Source: Draconibacterium sediminis
GTDB taxonomy: Bacteria > Bacteroidota > Bacteroidia > Bacteroidales > Prolixibacteraceae
Length of the DNA: 64,000 nucleotides
NCBI RefSeq assembly: GCF_000949475.1
Contig: NZ_JRHC01000001.1
Location: 124,001 to 188,000, forward strand
Reading direction: 5' to 3'
Shown: positions 63,980 through 64,000 of the stretch, one piece after another
Layout of the letters: the number at the start of each line of letters is the position of its first letter
How positions within the stretch are numbered: position 1 is the stretch's first letter
The notes under the pieces: model-generated
Database searches by the model: none
What the model saw: only the letters and a program-made list of their open reading frames with translations
Told to the model about the DNA's origin: nothing
Translations under genes and position numbers: made by a program

Positions 63980-64000
63980 AGTTTTTCGTTTTTTAATTAT

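Overview
The window looks like chromosome from a member of the Bacteroidota, probably a marine or anaerobic lineage near Marinilabiliales/Prolixibacteraceae (inference). Supporting signs are TAnnTTTG-type -7 promoter boxes, PorP/SprF-like proteins, a Reg_prop/Y_Y_Y sensor kinase, DUF5916 and DUF2723 proteins, lipoprotein sulfatases and many 800-residue FtsX-type permeases. No rRNA or complete tRNA gene was seen.

Layout. 1-3.8 kb is the end of an integrative element: replication-module genes with heavy overlaps, an excisionase-like HTH protein and a tyrosine recombinase, all on the minus strand. It ends near a tRNA-3'-end-like sequence plus terminator that may be the attachment site. 3.9-21.3 kb is mostly housekeeping: a CDF-type cation transporter, a DUF5916 barrel with a tandem alpha/beta-barrel secreted partner, efp, the operon DUF6427 - NodU-type carbamoyltransferase - tsaB - DUF3108, the pair DUF2723 - purD, two PorP/SprF-like paralogues, pgeF and a Crp/Fnr regulator. 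21.4-24.0 kb is a divergent ferredoxin-hcp operon with a palindromic operator about 42 bp upstream of its predicted start. 24.0-34.3 kb holds a repeat-rich gap, two orphan sensor kinases, two different class II aldolases transcribed divergently, and an MltF-type transglycosylase. 34.6-41.1 kb is a compact sulfated-glycan operon: GH2 glycosidase, two formylglycine-type sulfatases and a Tat-exported xylose-isomerase-like TIM barrel. A membrane-anchored AraC regulator follows.

42.6-64 kb is an array of seven paralogous FtsX/MacB-like permeases on the minus strand served by one visible ATPase. A DUF4097-type secreted beta-repeat protein and an SMP-30-like protein interrupt it. Six of the seven permease stop codons are followed at once by inserted DNA. 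Two carry near-identical 124-residue GxxExxY (PD-(D/E)xK-like) cassettes bounded by imperfect terminal inverted repeats. Four carry small hairpin units followed by a second, untranslated copy of the permease C-terminal codons (E-A-L/F-R-Y-E-stop). The only permease without such an insertion has the next permease start 16 bp downstream. This stop-codon hot spot, with the shared 3' blocks of three permeases, is the least ordinary thing in the window.

Assignments come from reading translated sequences and motifs; no database search was possible.
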